DNA from: Amphritea sp.
Lineage (GTDB): Bacteria; Pseudomonadota; Gammaproteobacteria; Pseudomonadales; Balneatricaceae
DNA: 7,045 nt
Direction: 5' to 3'
Assembly: GCA_018067325.1 (NCBI GenBank)
Contig: JAGPUU010000034.1
Location: 1 to 7,045 of the forward strand
The notes under the pieces: model-generated
Told to the model about the DNA's origin: nothing
Database searches by the model: none
The model's input: the letters and a program-made list of their open reading frames with translations, nothing else
Translations under genes and position numbers: made by a program
Part shown: positions 1 through 6,709 of the stretch, in pieces
Position numbering within the stretch: position 1 is the stretch's first letter
How the letters are laid out: the number at the start of each line of letters is the position of its first letter

Positions 1-1054
1 GCTGGTAACCGGTTTCCTCTTCACGGAACTGCGCCAAACTGTAATAGCGATCCGGATCTAACAAACGTAGCCGGGCAAAATGGCTGTTCACGCCCAGTTG
101 TTCCGGCGTAGCGGTCAACAGCAGCAGACCTTTTACTTCCCGGGCCAAAGCTTCGATACAGATATATTCAGGGCTGGATTCCTCTTCAGACCAGACAAGA
201 TGATGGGCTTCATCCACCACCAGCATATCCCAGCCAGCATCCAGAGCCTGAACCAAACGGTCTGGGCTGGATTTAAGAAAAGAGAGATTACAGAGCACCA
301 GCTGAGCAGTCTCAAAAGGGTTAACCCCTTCATCCGACAGCTCAAGTGCTTCACAACGCAGCTCATCAAGAATGGTAAAGCGTAAATTGAAGCGGCGTAA
401 CATCTCGATCAGCCACTGATGTATCAAACTGTCTGGCACTACAATTAGCGCCCTTGAAACTTTGCCGCTGACTAACTGCTGATGCAGCACAAGACCTGCT
501 TCAATCGTCTTACCCAAGCCCACTTCATCCGCTAACAAAACCCTGGGCGCATAACGGCGGGCAACCTGGTGAGCGATATAGAGCTGATGCGGCAGTAACT
601 GCACGCGAGGACCCAGCAAGCCATAACTCTCAGCTTGCAGATGGGCAAATTGATGTTTGAGTGTTTCAACTCTTAACTGAAAACGGCTGATCTTATCGAT
701 CTGCCCGGCAAACAAACGGTCATGGGGTTTACTGAAATGCACCGAGCTATCCAGATCTTTCTCTTCAAGCACCAGTATTTCGCCGGTTTCATCTTCAGCT
801 TGATAGACAATAATGCCATTCAATTCCTGAAACGCGGTGATGGTCAATTTTAGTCCATCGGCGTTACGTACATGCTCACCTACCGGATAGATAACGCGGC
901 TTAACGGGGCATTATCGTCGGCGTAAGTACGCTCCTCCTCTACAGCAGGAAACAGAATTTCAACACGACGGTTGGAAATGCTAGTGACTAACCCTAGCCC
1001 CAGGTTTGATTCGGTATTACTGATCCAGCGTTGGCCGGGAATAAATTCAGACAA
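1..1054 (-). CDS. rapA: RNA polymerase-associated ATPase RapA (HepA), N-terminal part, cut by window edge
   Basis: This is the N-terminal third of RapA, a SWI2/SNF2-type ATPase that binds core RNA polymerase and promotes its recycling. Reading the minus strand from 1054 gives 351 uninterrupted codons running off the left edge; the family is usually about 970 residues. The start (MSEFIPGQRWISNTES) closely resembles E. coli RapA as I remember it, and opens the Tudor-like N-terminal region of about 100 residues. The first RecA-like lobe follows: Walker A ADEVGLGKT with GKT at residues 181-183, the stretch MLRRFNLRF, DEAH at 281-284 inside VVDEAHHLVWS, and motif III TAT at 314-316 followed by PEQLG. 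I chose the TTG at 1052-1054 because the in-frame reading upstream has no ATG or GTG before a stop at 1088-1090, and a GAGAG lies about 7 nt before it. The gene is divergent from the SrmB-like helicase. Identity is very secure; the exact start is less so. Confidence 0.96.
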   Translation of the reverse strand, partial: MSEFIPGQRWISNTESNLGLGLVTSISNRRVEILFPAVEEERTYADDNAPLSRVIYPVGEHVRNADGLKLTITAFQELNGIIVYQAEDETGEILVLEEKDLDSSVHFSKPHDRLFAGQIDKISRFQLRVETLKHQFAHLQAESYGLLGPRVQLLPHQLYIAHQVARRYAPRVLLADEVGLGKTIEAGLVLHQQLVSGKVSRALIVVPDSLIHQWLIEMLRRFNLRFTILDELRCEALELSDEGVNPFETAQLVLCNLSFLKSSPDRLVQALDAGWDMLVVDEAHHLVWSEEESSPEYICIEALAREVKGLLLLTATPEQLGVNSHFARLRLLDPDRYYSLAQFREEETGYQ

Positions 1055-1093
1055 AAGACAGCTCTCAAACAGGCAGAAATAACAACTTCAGTC

Positions 1094-1123
1094 ACTATAG
1101 TCGACATTTCGAACTATTATCAG
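1094..1123 (-). promoter_or_regulatory. Candidate sigma-70 promoter for rapA
   Basis: On the minus strand there is a -35-like CTGATA (1118-1123, 4 of 6 matches to TTGACA), an 18-bp spacer, and a -10-like TATAGT (1094-1099, 5 of 6 matches to TATAAT). Transcription would begin near 1087 and leave a leader of roughly 30 nt before the TTG start. The boxes are seen; promoter function is inferred from consensus and position only. Confidence 0.4.
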
Positions 1124-1289
1124 CTCATCGCAGATAGTGACAGATCTTGGCGGCATGATAGGCGTTGTGAAGGCCTACCTCAAGGCGCAATCGTCATCAC
1201 CAGCCGATATGGCAAAATATTATTGAAATAGTGCGTCGAAACAGGCTAATCGACCACCTTCCTAAATATCCGACAAGGCAAAAATAAGG

Positions 1290-1300
1290 TATGCTTGCGC
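1290..1300 (+). promoter_or_regulatory. Possible -10 element with GC-rich discriminator for the SrmB-like gene
   Basis: TATGCT (1290-1295) is followed at once by TGCGCC, then TTTAAATC. A GC-rich stretch just after a -10 box is typical of growth-rate or stringently controlled promoters of translation-related genes, which would suit a ribosome-assembly helicase. No good -35 hexamer lies 16-18 bp upstream, so this is a weak call. Confidence 0.25.
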
Positions 1301-1324
1301 CTTTAAATCTGTGAGTACCCTTCG

Positions 1325-2620
1325 ATGTTCTTTATCGACCTAAATCTGGATCTGGAAATACTGGGCCCATTAGCTGATAACAACTTTCTCAGCCCCCGTC
1401 CAATCCAGGAACAGGCAATTCCTGTCGCACTGGAAGGCGTTGACCTTCTAGCCTCAGCACCTACCGGAACCGGTAAGACTCTGGCGTTTGTTTTGCCTGC
1501 CCTGCAGAAAATATTCGATGCGGATAACGATCGCAGCAGTGCACCCCAGATTCTGATACTCGCGCCAACCCGAGAACTAGCGAAACAGATCTATCAGGTC
1601 ATTGAGCTACAGACCCAAAACAACCGTATCAAGAGCTGCCTTATTGTCGGCGGTGTTCCCTTTGGAATGCAGAAAGGGATGCTGGCTGAACCAATCGATA
1701 TTATGGTTGCTACGCCGGGACGACTGCTGGAGCTGAATGCTCAGGAGTGGCTCGATCTATCAACCGTGAATATGTTGATCATCGATGAAGCGGATCGGAT
1801 GCTGGACCTTGGTTTTATACACGATATAAAGCAGATCGCTGATGTATTGCCTCTGGAACGCCAGACGCTTATGTTTTCCGCTACCCTCGAAGGGGAAAAG
1901 ATCCAGCAGTTCGCTGCTGATCTATTGAATGAAGATTCACAGATTGTGGCTGTAGAGCAACCTCGCCACATTCCATCCAATATTGAGCAGTTCGTCTACC
2001 GGGCTGACAACGAGAAGCATAAAGAGTTTCTGGTTAAAGCACTGATACACCAGCCGGAACTAAAACAGGGCATCATCTTTGTAAATAGCCGCAAACAGGT
2101 CGAGCAATGGGTTGAGATTGTTCGTAGCGGCGGCATGCAATGTTATGGCCTGCACGGCGATATGCGTCAGAGCGAACGTAATCAGCGGATCAAAGAGATG
2201 CGCCGTGGACGAATTAAGCTGATTGTAGCCACCGACGTTGTCGGTCGAGGCTTGGATCTGCCTGATCTTACCCACGTGATAAACCTCTATCTGCCGATGA
2301 AAGCTGATAGCTACGTGCATCGGTCAGGGCGTTCAGGCCGTGATGGCGCGAAAGGTATCGTATGGTCGATCGTAGAACCTCTGGACTGGCCAACGCTGGG
2401 CAAGATCGAACGTTTTATCGGCGAGAAGATTCCCCAACTTACCTTTCCAGGTCTGGCACCAAAAAAACCTGAACCGGGTAAGAAAAGTGGCAAGCCTAAG
2501 GCGAAGAAGCCAAGCGTAAAGAACAAGAAAGCGATAAAGAAAGCCGCAGCTAAGAAAGCCTCATCAAAGAAAAAGTCGCCTAAAAAGCGGGTTGGTCGAG
2601 GCCCGAAAGCGCCAAAGTAG
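1325..2620 (+). CDS. DEAD-box ATP-dependent RNA helicase, SrmB-like
   Basis: This is a superfamily 2 RNA helicase of 431 residues with a complete motif set: Q motif PRPIQEQ (Q28), motif I APTGTGKT (45-52), Ia APTRELA (80-86), GG (109-110), Ib ATPGR (129-133), II DEAD (154-157), III SAT (185-187), IV IIFVNSR (250-256), V ATDVVGRGLD (302-311) and VI HRSGRSGR (332-339). The blocks SAPTGTGKT and MFSATLEG, and the way the core passes into a lysine-rich tail, resemble E. coli SrmB, which acts early in 50S ribosomal subunit assembly. Residues 379-431 contain 22 lysines in 53 positions with Ala, Pro and Ser, so this is probably a disordered RNA-binding tail. Start: ATG at 1325; an in-frame stop at 1304-1306 limits extension, and only a weak GTGAG precedes it. 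It ends at a strong terminator. The DEAD-box call is certain; orthology to SrmB rather than a paralogue is likely but unproven, so I leave the symbol blank. Confidence 0.95.
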   Translation: MFFIDLNLDLEILGPLADNNFLSPRPIQEQAIPVALEGVDLLASAPTGTGKTLAFVLPALQKIFDADNDRSSAPQILILAPTRELAKQIYQVIELQTQNNRIKSCLIVGGVPFGMQKGMLAEPIDIMVATPGRLLELNAQEWLDLSTVNMLIIDEADRMLDLGFIHDIKQIADVLPLERQTLMFSATLEGEKIQQFAADLLNEDSQIVAVEQPRHIPSNIEQFVYRADNEKHKEFLVKALIHQPELKQGIIFVNSRKQVEQWVEIVRSGGMQCYGLHGDMRQSERNQRIKEMRRGRIKLIVATDVVGRGLDLPDLTHVINLYLPMKADSYVHRSGRSGRDGAKGIVWSIVEPLDWPTLGKIERFIGEKIPQLTFPGLAPKKPEPGKKSGKPKAKKPSVKNKKAIKKAAAKKASSKKKSPKKRVGRGPKAPK

Positions 2621-2663
2621 TATGATTAATGCTGTTCCTCTAGCGAACACATAATCTTCTTCT

Positions 2664-2695
2664 AAAAAAAGCCGCTTCATGTAAGCGGCTTTTTT
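2664..2695. terminator. Bidirectional Rho-independent terminator between the helicase and the HxlR gene
   Basis: A run of seven A (2664-2670), a perfect 7-bp stem GCCGCTT/AAGCGGC (2671-2677 and 2683-2689) with loop CATGT, and a run of six T (2690-2695) make a symmetric terminator usable from both strands. It serves the helicase gene, which stops at 2620, and the converging regulator, whose TAA (2694-2696) lies on the edge of the T run. Confidence 0.93.
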
Positions 2696-3380
2696 ATGCA
2701 ACCCCTCTCTCGATATTTGCAAAGCCGCTAAACATGAGCCATTCGGGAATATTTCTCATGAGTTGAGAGTTTCCCTTTATAACCAGCTTTCCCGATTTTT
2801 CAGCGCCAGTAAGGGAGATATCTCCAAGCCAGAGCTCAGTCATGGTTCTCAGATCACTGAGAAAATACACATCGGGATCAAATCCCGGATCATCCACACA
2901 AAGGTCGATTTCGCTGTTTTCAGCTAGCATCCACCAGTGCTTATAGGTTCTATCCAGATCTTTAAATTCAAAATGTAAGACTGTGCGAGTTCTCGGTAGA
3001 GCCGAGCAGTTAATCGTGCGTCGCATATCCCACATCAACAACTCTACACTCAGATCGTCATCGGACATCTGACTACGTATCCAGCGGGCACCCCACTCAC
3101 CCAACCCCATGACAATCGGTTCCAACTCAAGACCTGCCTGAGTAAGATGATACTCTCTGCTTTTATTATCCTCAGACCGTTTGAGTTCAACCAGGCCTCT
3201 GTCTTGCAGTACGTTAAGTCGCTGAGACAACATGGTTGGCGATATTAACGGCAAGCCCCGTTTAAAGTCATTATAACGACGACTACCACACAACAACTCA
3301 CGTATCAGCAGTAGCGTCCAACGCTCCCCTAACGCCTCACAAGCTTTAGCTATAGGGCAAAACTGTCCATAACCTTTCAT
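2694..3380 (-). CDS. HxlR-family winged-helix transcriptional regulator with C-terminal extension
   Basis: This is a DNA-binding regulator of 228 residues. The first ~100 residues are a typical HxlR winged helix: FCPIAKACEALGERWTLLLI with Cys8 at the position conserved in many redox- or electrophile-sensing HxlR proteins, RELLCGSRRYNDFKR, a recognition-helix region SPTMLSQRLNVLQDRGLV (47-64), and a wing to about residue 80. Classical HxlR proteins are 100-130 residues; here about 110-228 form an extra domain rich in Trp and acidic residues that resembles the SCP2-like C-terminal domain of long HxlR proteins, a possible ligand-binding module. Start ATG at 3378-3380 is supported by GGGA about 7 nt upstream on its strand. 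It is divergent from the GFA and nitrilase genes across a spacer holding a perfect inverted repeat, so local control and autoregulation are likely. The effector is unknown. Confidence 0.9.
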   Translation of the reverse strand: MKGYGQFCPIAKACEALGERWTLLLIRELLCGSRRYNDFKRGLPLISPTMLSQRLNVLQDRGLVELKRSEDNKSREYHLTQAGLELEPIVMGLGEWGARWIRSQMSDDDLSVELLMWDMRRTINCSALPRTRTVLHFEFKDLDRTYKHWWMLAENSEIDLCVDDPGFDPDVYFLSDLRTMTELWLGDISLTGAEKSGKLVIKGNSQLMRNIPEWLMFSGFANIERGVA

Positions 3381-3410
3381 ATAAGAATCCCGTCATCACT
3401 CATGCGCTAC

Positions 3411-3444
3411 TACAGAAATCGTAGCTTAAGGTACGATTTCTGTA
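3411..3444. promoter_or_regulatory. Perfect 13-bp inverted repeat, candidate operator for the HxlR regulator
   Basis: TACAGAAATCGTA (3411-3423) and TACGATTTCTGTA (3432-3444) are exact reverse complements separated by 8 bp (GCTTAAGG), which itself contains the palindrome CTTAAG. The element lies in the 131-bp space between the divergent HxlR and GFA genes. HxlR proteins bind as dimers to inverted repeats near their own and neighbouring promoters, so this is the natural operator. There is no T run after it, so it is not an intrinsic terminator. The repeat is seen directly; its binding partner is inferred. Confidence 0.7.
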
Positions 3445-3452
3445 CTAAACAA

Positions 3453-3460
3453 ACTATAGA
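3453..3460. promoter_or_regulatory. Possible overlapping -10 elements of the divergent promoters
   Basis: ACTATAGA reads TATAGA on the plus strand (3455-3460), toward the GFA gene, and TATAGT on the minus strand (3453-3458), toward the regulator. In either direction the perfect inverted repeat would overlap the -35 area (plus) or the start and early transcript (minus), which suits repression. Neither strand shows a good -35 hexamer, so this is tentative. Confidence 0.25.
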
Positions 3461-3511
3461 CCCTCTGCTGTACTTAAGGCACAAACCTCCTTAAAACACA
3501 GAGGATTCATT

Positions 3512-3946
3512 ATGAATATTGAACAGCAATACCGGGGAAGTTGCTTCTGCGGAGCAGTTAACTTCAGCGTCACAACTCAACCGATTCTTATGGCCTATTG
3601 TCACTGTGACTCTTGTCGCCATTGGTCTGCAGGCCCTGTCAGTGCGTTCACTTTATGGAACCCCGAAACCCTGAAAGTAACACAGGGCGAAGATCAGATT
3701 GGCAGTTATAAAAAAACACCCGGCAGTATTCGTAAATGGTGCCGCGCCTGCGGTGGGCATCTGTTTACTGAACATCCAGAGATGGGCGTCATCGATGTAC
3801 CTGCCGCGATTATTCCTGAACTGAACTTCACACCCGCCTTACATGTGCATTATCAGGAATCCGTACAGCCAATGGCGGATGGTTTACCAAAAATGAGAGA
3901 CCTCCCCACTGAAGCAGGAGGCTCCGGCGATCTAATCCCCGAGTAA
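3512..3946 (+). CDS. GFA / CENP-V family zinc protein
   Basis: This is a cytosolic protein of 144 residues in the GFA family, named for the glutathione-dependent formaldehyde-activating enzyme Gfa. Many members lack proven activity, so the exact reaction is unknown. The zinc-binding pattern is complete: SCFCGAV (Cys11, Cys13), YCHCDSCR (Cys30, Cys32, Cys35) and WCRACGGHLF (Cys77, Cys80), with the glycine and aromatic residues expected of the Mss4-like beta fold. The length is normal. Start ATG at 3512 has a clear GAGG (3501-3504) 7 nt upstream. It is the first gene after the candidate operator, and 78 bp separate it from the nitrilase with no terminator between, so the two are probably co-transcribed. 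Family assignment is firm; a role in aldehyde or thiol chemistry beside the nitrilase is a guess. Confidence 0.9.
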   Translation: MNIEQQYRGSCFCGAVNFSVTTQPILMAYCHCDSCRHWSAGPVSAFTLWNPETLKVTQGEDQIGSYKKTPGSIRKWCRACGGHLFTEHPEMGVIDVPAAIIPELNFTPALHVHYQESVQPMADGLPKMRDLPTEAGGSGDLIPE

Positions 3947-4024
3947 AAACCCAGAGCAACCAGACCAATCAAATAACAACCCCGATGGCCCAAGCACTAT
4001 TGCGCCTGAAGTGGAGAAAACCTC

Positions 4025-4972
4025 ATGGATATCAACGTAGCAATTTCACAAAAACCACCCGTTCTCTTAGATCTCAAAGCGTCAATTGCGCAAGCCGTTA
4101 ATACAATTGAAGAAGTCGCAGCACAAGACACTCAACTGCTCGTATTTCCCGAAGCATTTCTACCCGGTTATCCCACCTGGATATGGAGGCTTAAGCCCGG
4201 CGGAGATATGCCTCTGGGTAACCAGCTTCATACCCTGTTACGCAATAACGCGGTCGACATCTCTAACGGCGACCTGGACCCCATCTGCGAAGCGGCCGCC
4301 AAATATAATCAGGTTGTAGTGATGGGCATGAACGAAATCGATTCCACTTTCAGCGGATCGACGCTATTTAATACAGTCGTAGTCATAGGTACGGATGGCA
4401 CTATATTGAATCGGCATCGGAAAATAATGCCCACCAATCCTGAACGGATGGTCTGGGGGTTTGGCGACGGCAGCGGCCTGCGTGTCGTAGATACCCCAGT
4501 GGGTCGAATCGGTTGTTTAATATGCTGGGAAAACTACATGCCGCTGGCACGGTACGGTCTGTTCGCCCAGGATATCGATATCTATGTTGCGCCAACCTGG
4601 GATAGCGGCGACACCTGGATAGCCTCAATGAACCATATTGCCCGTGAAGGCGGCTGCTGGGTATTAAGTACCGCTACGGCGATGCAAGGTAGTGATATTC
4701 CCGATACTTTTCCCGAGCGAGACCGTTTATTTCAACCAGACGAATGGATTAACCCTGGTGACGCGGTTGTAGTGAAACCTTTTGGTGGCGTCGTCGCCGG
4801 ACCACTTCACAATGAAAAGGGCGTGTTATTTGCCAGCATTGATATCGAAGCTGCGCGGGAATCACGCAAAGCGCTCGATGTGGCAGGTCATTACAATCGT
4901 CCTGATATCTTCCACTTAGAGATAGATCGTCGAGAAATGCCGCCTGTTACTTTCACCGATAACGCAGACTAA
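4025..4972 (+). CDS. Nitrilase (carbon-nitrogen hydrolase, nitrilase branch)
   Basis: This enzyme of 315 residues would hydrolyse an organic nitrile to the carboxylic acid and ammonia in the cytosol. The Glu-Lys-Cys catalytic triad is intact: Glu43 in FPEAFLPGYP, Lys133 in RHRKIMPTNPERMVWG and Cys167 in CLICWENYMP. The PTxxER..WGxGDGS block after the lysine and the CWEN motif point to the true nitrilase branch rather than amidases or carbamoylases. Substrate class (aliphatic, aryl or arylacetonitrile, or cyanide-related) cannot be told. It is slightly short for bacterial nitrilases because the C-terminal tail is brief; the core is complete. Start ATG at 4025 is backed by GTGGAG (4011-4016) 8 nt upstream. 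It follows the GFA gene in the same orientation and ends before a strong terminator. Regulation by the divergent HxlR protein is inferred. Confidence 0.93.
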   Translation: MDINVAISQKPPVLLDLKASIAQAVNTIEEVAAQDTQLLVFPEAFLPGYPTWIWRLKPGGDMPLGNQLHTLLRNNAVDISNGDLDPICEAAAKYNQVVVMGMNEIDSTFSGSTLFNTVVVIGTDGTILNRHRKIMPTNPERMVWGFGDGSGLRVVDTPVGRIGCLICWENYMPLARYGLFAQDIDIYVAPTWDSGDTWIASMNHIAREGGCWVLSTATAMQGSDIPDTFPERDRLFQPDEWINPGDAVVVKPFGGVVAGPLHNEKGVLFASIDIEAARESRKALDVAGHYNRPDIFHLEIDRREMPPVTFTDNAD

Positions 4973-4993
4973 ACCCGCAACACTCTAGACAAC

Positions 4994-5028
4994 AAAAAAA
5001 GCCCGGCAGCTAAGTACCGGGCTTTTTT
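4994..5028. terminator. Bidirectional Rho-independent terminator between nitrilase and leuA
   Basis: Seven A (4994-5000), a 6-bp GC stem GCCCGG/CCGGGC (5001-5006 and 5017-5022) around a 10-nt loop, then six T (5023-5028). The mirror-image A and T runs let it serve both the nitrilase, which ends at 4972, and leuA, whose minus-strand stop is at 5042. Confidence 0.92.
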
Positions 5029-5041
5029 ATCAGAACCTTTA

Positions 5042-6700
5042 TCAAGCAGCCTGAACGGCTTCGATGCCACAGCGACTAAATGCGGTTAACATCGCCTGTA
5101 GGGCGGCAGCTGAAGTATCTTCGGCCACCGCAACAGCGCAATATTCATCGCCATTAATCTGCACCGCGATACAGGCCTGAGCATTAGCATCAGTACCACC
5201 ACTTATCGCATGCTGATCAAACTGAATAACTTCAATCTGACACTGATAACCGGTTGTCAAAGCCGCACAAAGCGCTTCCAGTGCACCTGCGCCTTCACCG
5301 GTGATATGCTGCTCGCCGATTTTAAAGCGAGCGCTAACGTGTTGATCCTCAGCGTGAAGATCGTAATCATGTAGTTGCCACTGGGGCACAACAGACACAA
5401 AGTGCTCTTCAAATAGACGCTTTATATTGGTTGGTGAAACCTCTATGCCACTCTGTTCAGCAGCTCCCTGAACAACACGACTCAAAGGGAAATGCATCCA
5501 CTTAGGCAGGCTTATATCGTAGTCCCGCTCCAATACCAGTGCCACACCACCTTTACCGCTCTGGGAGTTAATCCGCACCACTGCTTCATATTCACGACCG
5601 ATATCCCGTGGATCGATTGGCAGATATGCCACATCCCAATGAGCTTTCTTATGTTCTGTATGATAGTTCACTGACTTACGAATCGCGTCCTGATGGCTTC
5701 CGGAGAAAGCGGTATAAACCAACTCGCCAGCCCAGGGATGACGAACCCCAACCGGGATTCCGGTGCAGCTTTCCACCACCTCATTAATTTCGATGATGTC
5801 AGAGAAATCCAGCTTCGGATCAATCCCCTGGGAATACAGGTTCATCCCCATAGTGATCACATCCATATTACCGGTGCGCTCACCATTACCCATCAGCGTG
5901 CCCTCAACCCGGTCAGCACCAGCCAGTAAACCCAATTCTGCGGCAGCTACCGCGCAACCACGATCGTTATGAGTGTGCAGGCTCACTCGCACATACTGTC
6001 GATTCCTCAGATGACGACAGAAATACTCTACCTGATCAGCAAACAGGTGCGGAGAAGACATCTCCACCGTTGCTGGCAGATTAATAATAATGTCGCGACC
6101 ACCTTCGGGTTGCCACTGGTCGATCACCGCATCACAGACCTCAATGGCGTAATCCATTTCGGTACCGCTAAAGCTTTCCGGCGAATACTGAAAAGACCAC
6201 TGAGTATCTGGATGATGCGCTGCGTATTGCTGTACCCACTTCGCCCCCTGAACAGCGATCGCCTTAATACCCTCGCGGGACTGGCCAAATACCTGTTCCC
6301 GCTGCACCGTAGAGGTCGAGTTATAGACATGAATCGTTGCCTTCTTCACTCCAGCCATCGCTTCATAGGTACGTTTAATCAGCTCTTCACGGGCCTGGGT
6401 CAGCACCTGAATAGTGACGTCATCTGGAATTCTTTTTTCATCCACTAACTTACGTACAAAATCAAAATCGGGTTTAGAGGCTGAAGGAAAACCCACTTCA
6501 ATCTCTTTAAACCCTAGTTTAACTAACAGATCAAACAGGCGAGTCTTCTGTTCAACACTCATCGGATTAACCAGTGCCTGATTACCATCCCGCAGGTCTA
6601 CACTGCACCAGTCAGGCGCTTGCGTCAGGGCTTTGTCTGGCCAGGTACGGTCGGTCAAACGGATCGGTTCAAATGCACTGTATTTACGATGGTCAAACAT
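5042..6700 (-). CDS. leuA: 2-isopropylmalate synthase LeuA
   Basis: LeuA condenses acetyl-CoA with 2-oxoisovalerate to 2-isopropylmalate, the committed step of leucine synthesis. The protein has 552 residues, normal for the Pseudomonas-type long form. The TIM-barrel catalytic domain carries DLRDGNQ (Arg37, Asp38), the metal-binding LHTHNDRG (His242, His244) and GNGERTGN (271-278), followed by HPWAGELVYTAFSGSHQDAI (322-340) and the linker NSQSGKGG. The C-terminal region from about 420 is the LeuA dimerisation and allosteric domain, normally the site of leucine feedback inhibition; it contains GEGAGALEAL (468-477). ATG at 6698-6700 has AGGA (6708-6711 on the minus strand) 7 nt upstream, and the N-terminus matches the family start. 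A Leu-rich small open frame ends inside this ribosome binding site, and the 5' leader appears long. No defect is visible. Confidence 0.97.
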   Translation of the reverse strand: MFDHRKYSAFEPIRLTDRTWPDKALTQAPDWCSVDLRDGNQALVNPMSVEQKTRLFDLLVKLGFKEIEVGFPSASKPDFDFVRKLVDEKRIPDDVTIQVLTQAREELIKRTYEAMAGVKKATIHVYNSTSTVQREQVFGQSREGIKAIAVQGAKWVQQYAAHHPDTQWSFQYSPESFSGTEMDYAIEVCDAVIDQWQPEGGRDIIINLPATVEMSSPHLFADQVEYFCRHLRNRQYVRVSLHTHNDRGCAVAAAELGLLAGADRVEGTLMGNGERTGNMDVITMGMNLYSQGIDPKLDFSDIIEINEVVESCTGIPVGVRHPWAGELVYTAFSGSHQDAIRKSVNYHTEHKKAHWDVAYLPIDPRDIGREYEAVVRINSQSGKGGVALVLERDYDISLPKWMHFPLSRVVQGAAEQSGIEVSPTNIKRLFEEHFVSVVPQWQLHDYDLHAEDQHVSARFKIGEQHITGEGAGALEALCAALTTGYQCQIEVIQFDQHAISGGTDANAQACIAVQINGDEYCAVAVAEDTSAAALQAMLTAFSRCGIEAVQAA

Positions 6701-6709
6701 AGCGTTGTC

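Larger units (their letters stand above)
1055..1324. other. Divergent rapA/srmB-like intergenic region
   Basis: This 270-bp spacer separates two divergently oriented helicase-family genes. Apart from the candidate promoters listed separately I see no convincing gene, RNA or long inverted repeat. A short reading frame that crosses from within rapA to 1231 starts at a TTG inside the rapA coding sequence and has no family-like sequence. Confidence 0.6.

Noticed and set aside
80..385. 101-codon plus-strand open frame within the left-edge region
   Set aside because: It is antisense to the rapA ATPase domain, whose DEAH and TAT motifs lie on the minus strand in the same interval.
1031..1231. 66-codon plus-strand open frame between rapA and the helicase
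   Set aside because: It begins with TTG inside the rapA coding sequence on the opposite strand, has no evident ribosome binding site and shows no family-like sequence.
3411..3444. The 13-bp inverted repeat as an intrinsic terminator
   Set aside because: No T run follows it on either strand and it sits between divergent genes, not downstream of one.
5969..6448. 159-codon plus-strand open frame opposite leuA
   Set aside because: It lies wholly antisense to a highly conserved LeuA coding region and its translation looks like an arbitrary shadow with no motif.
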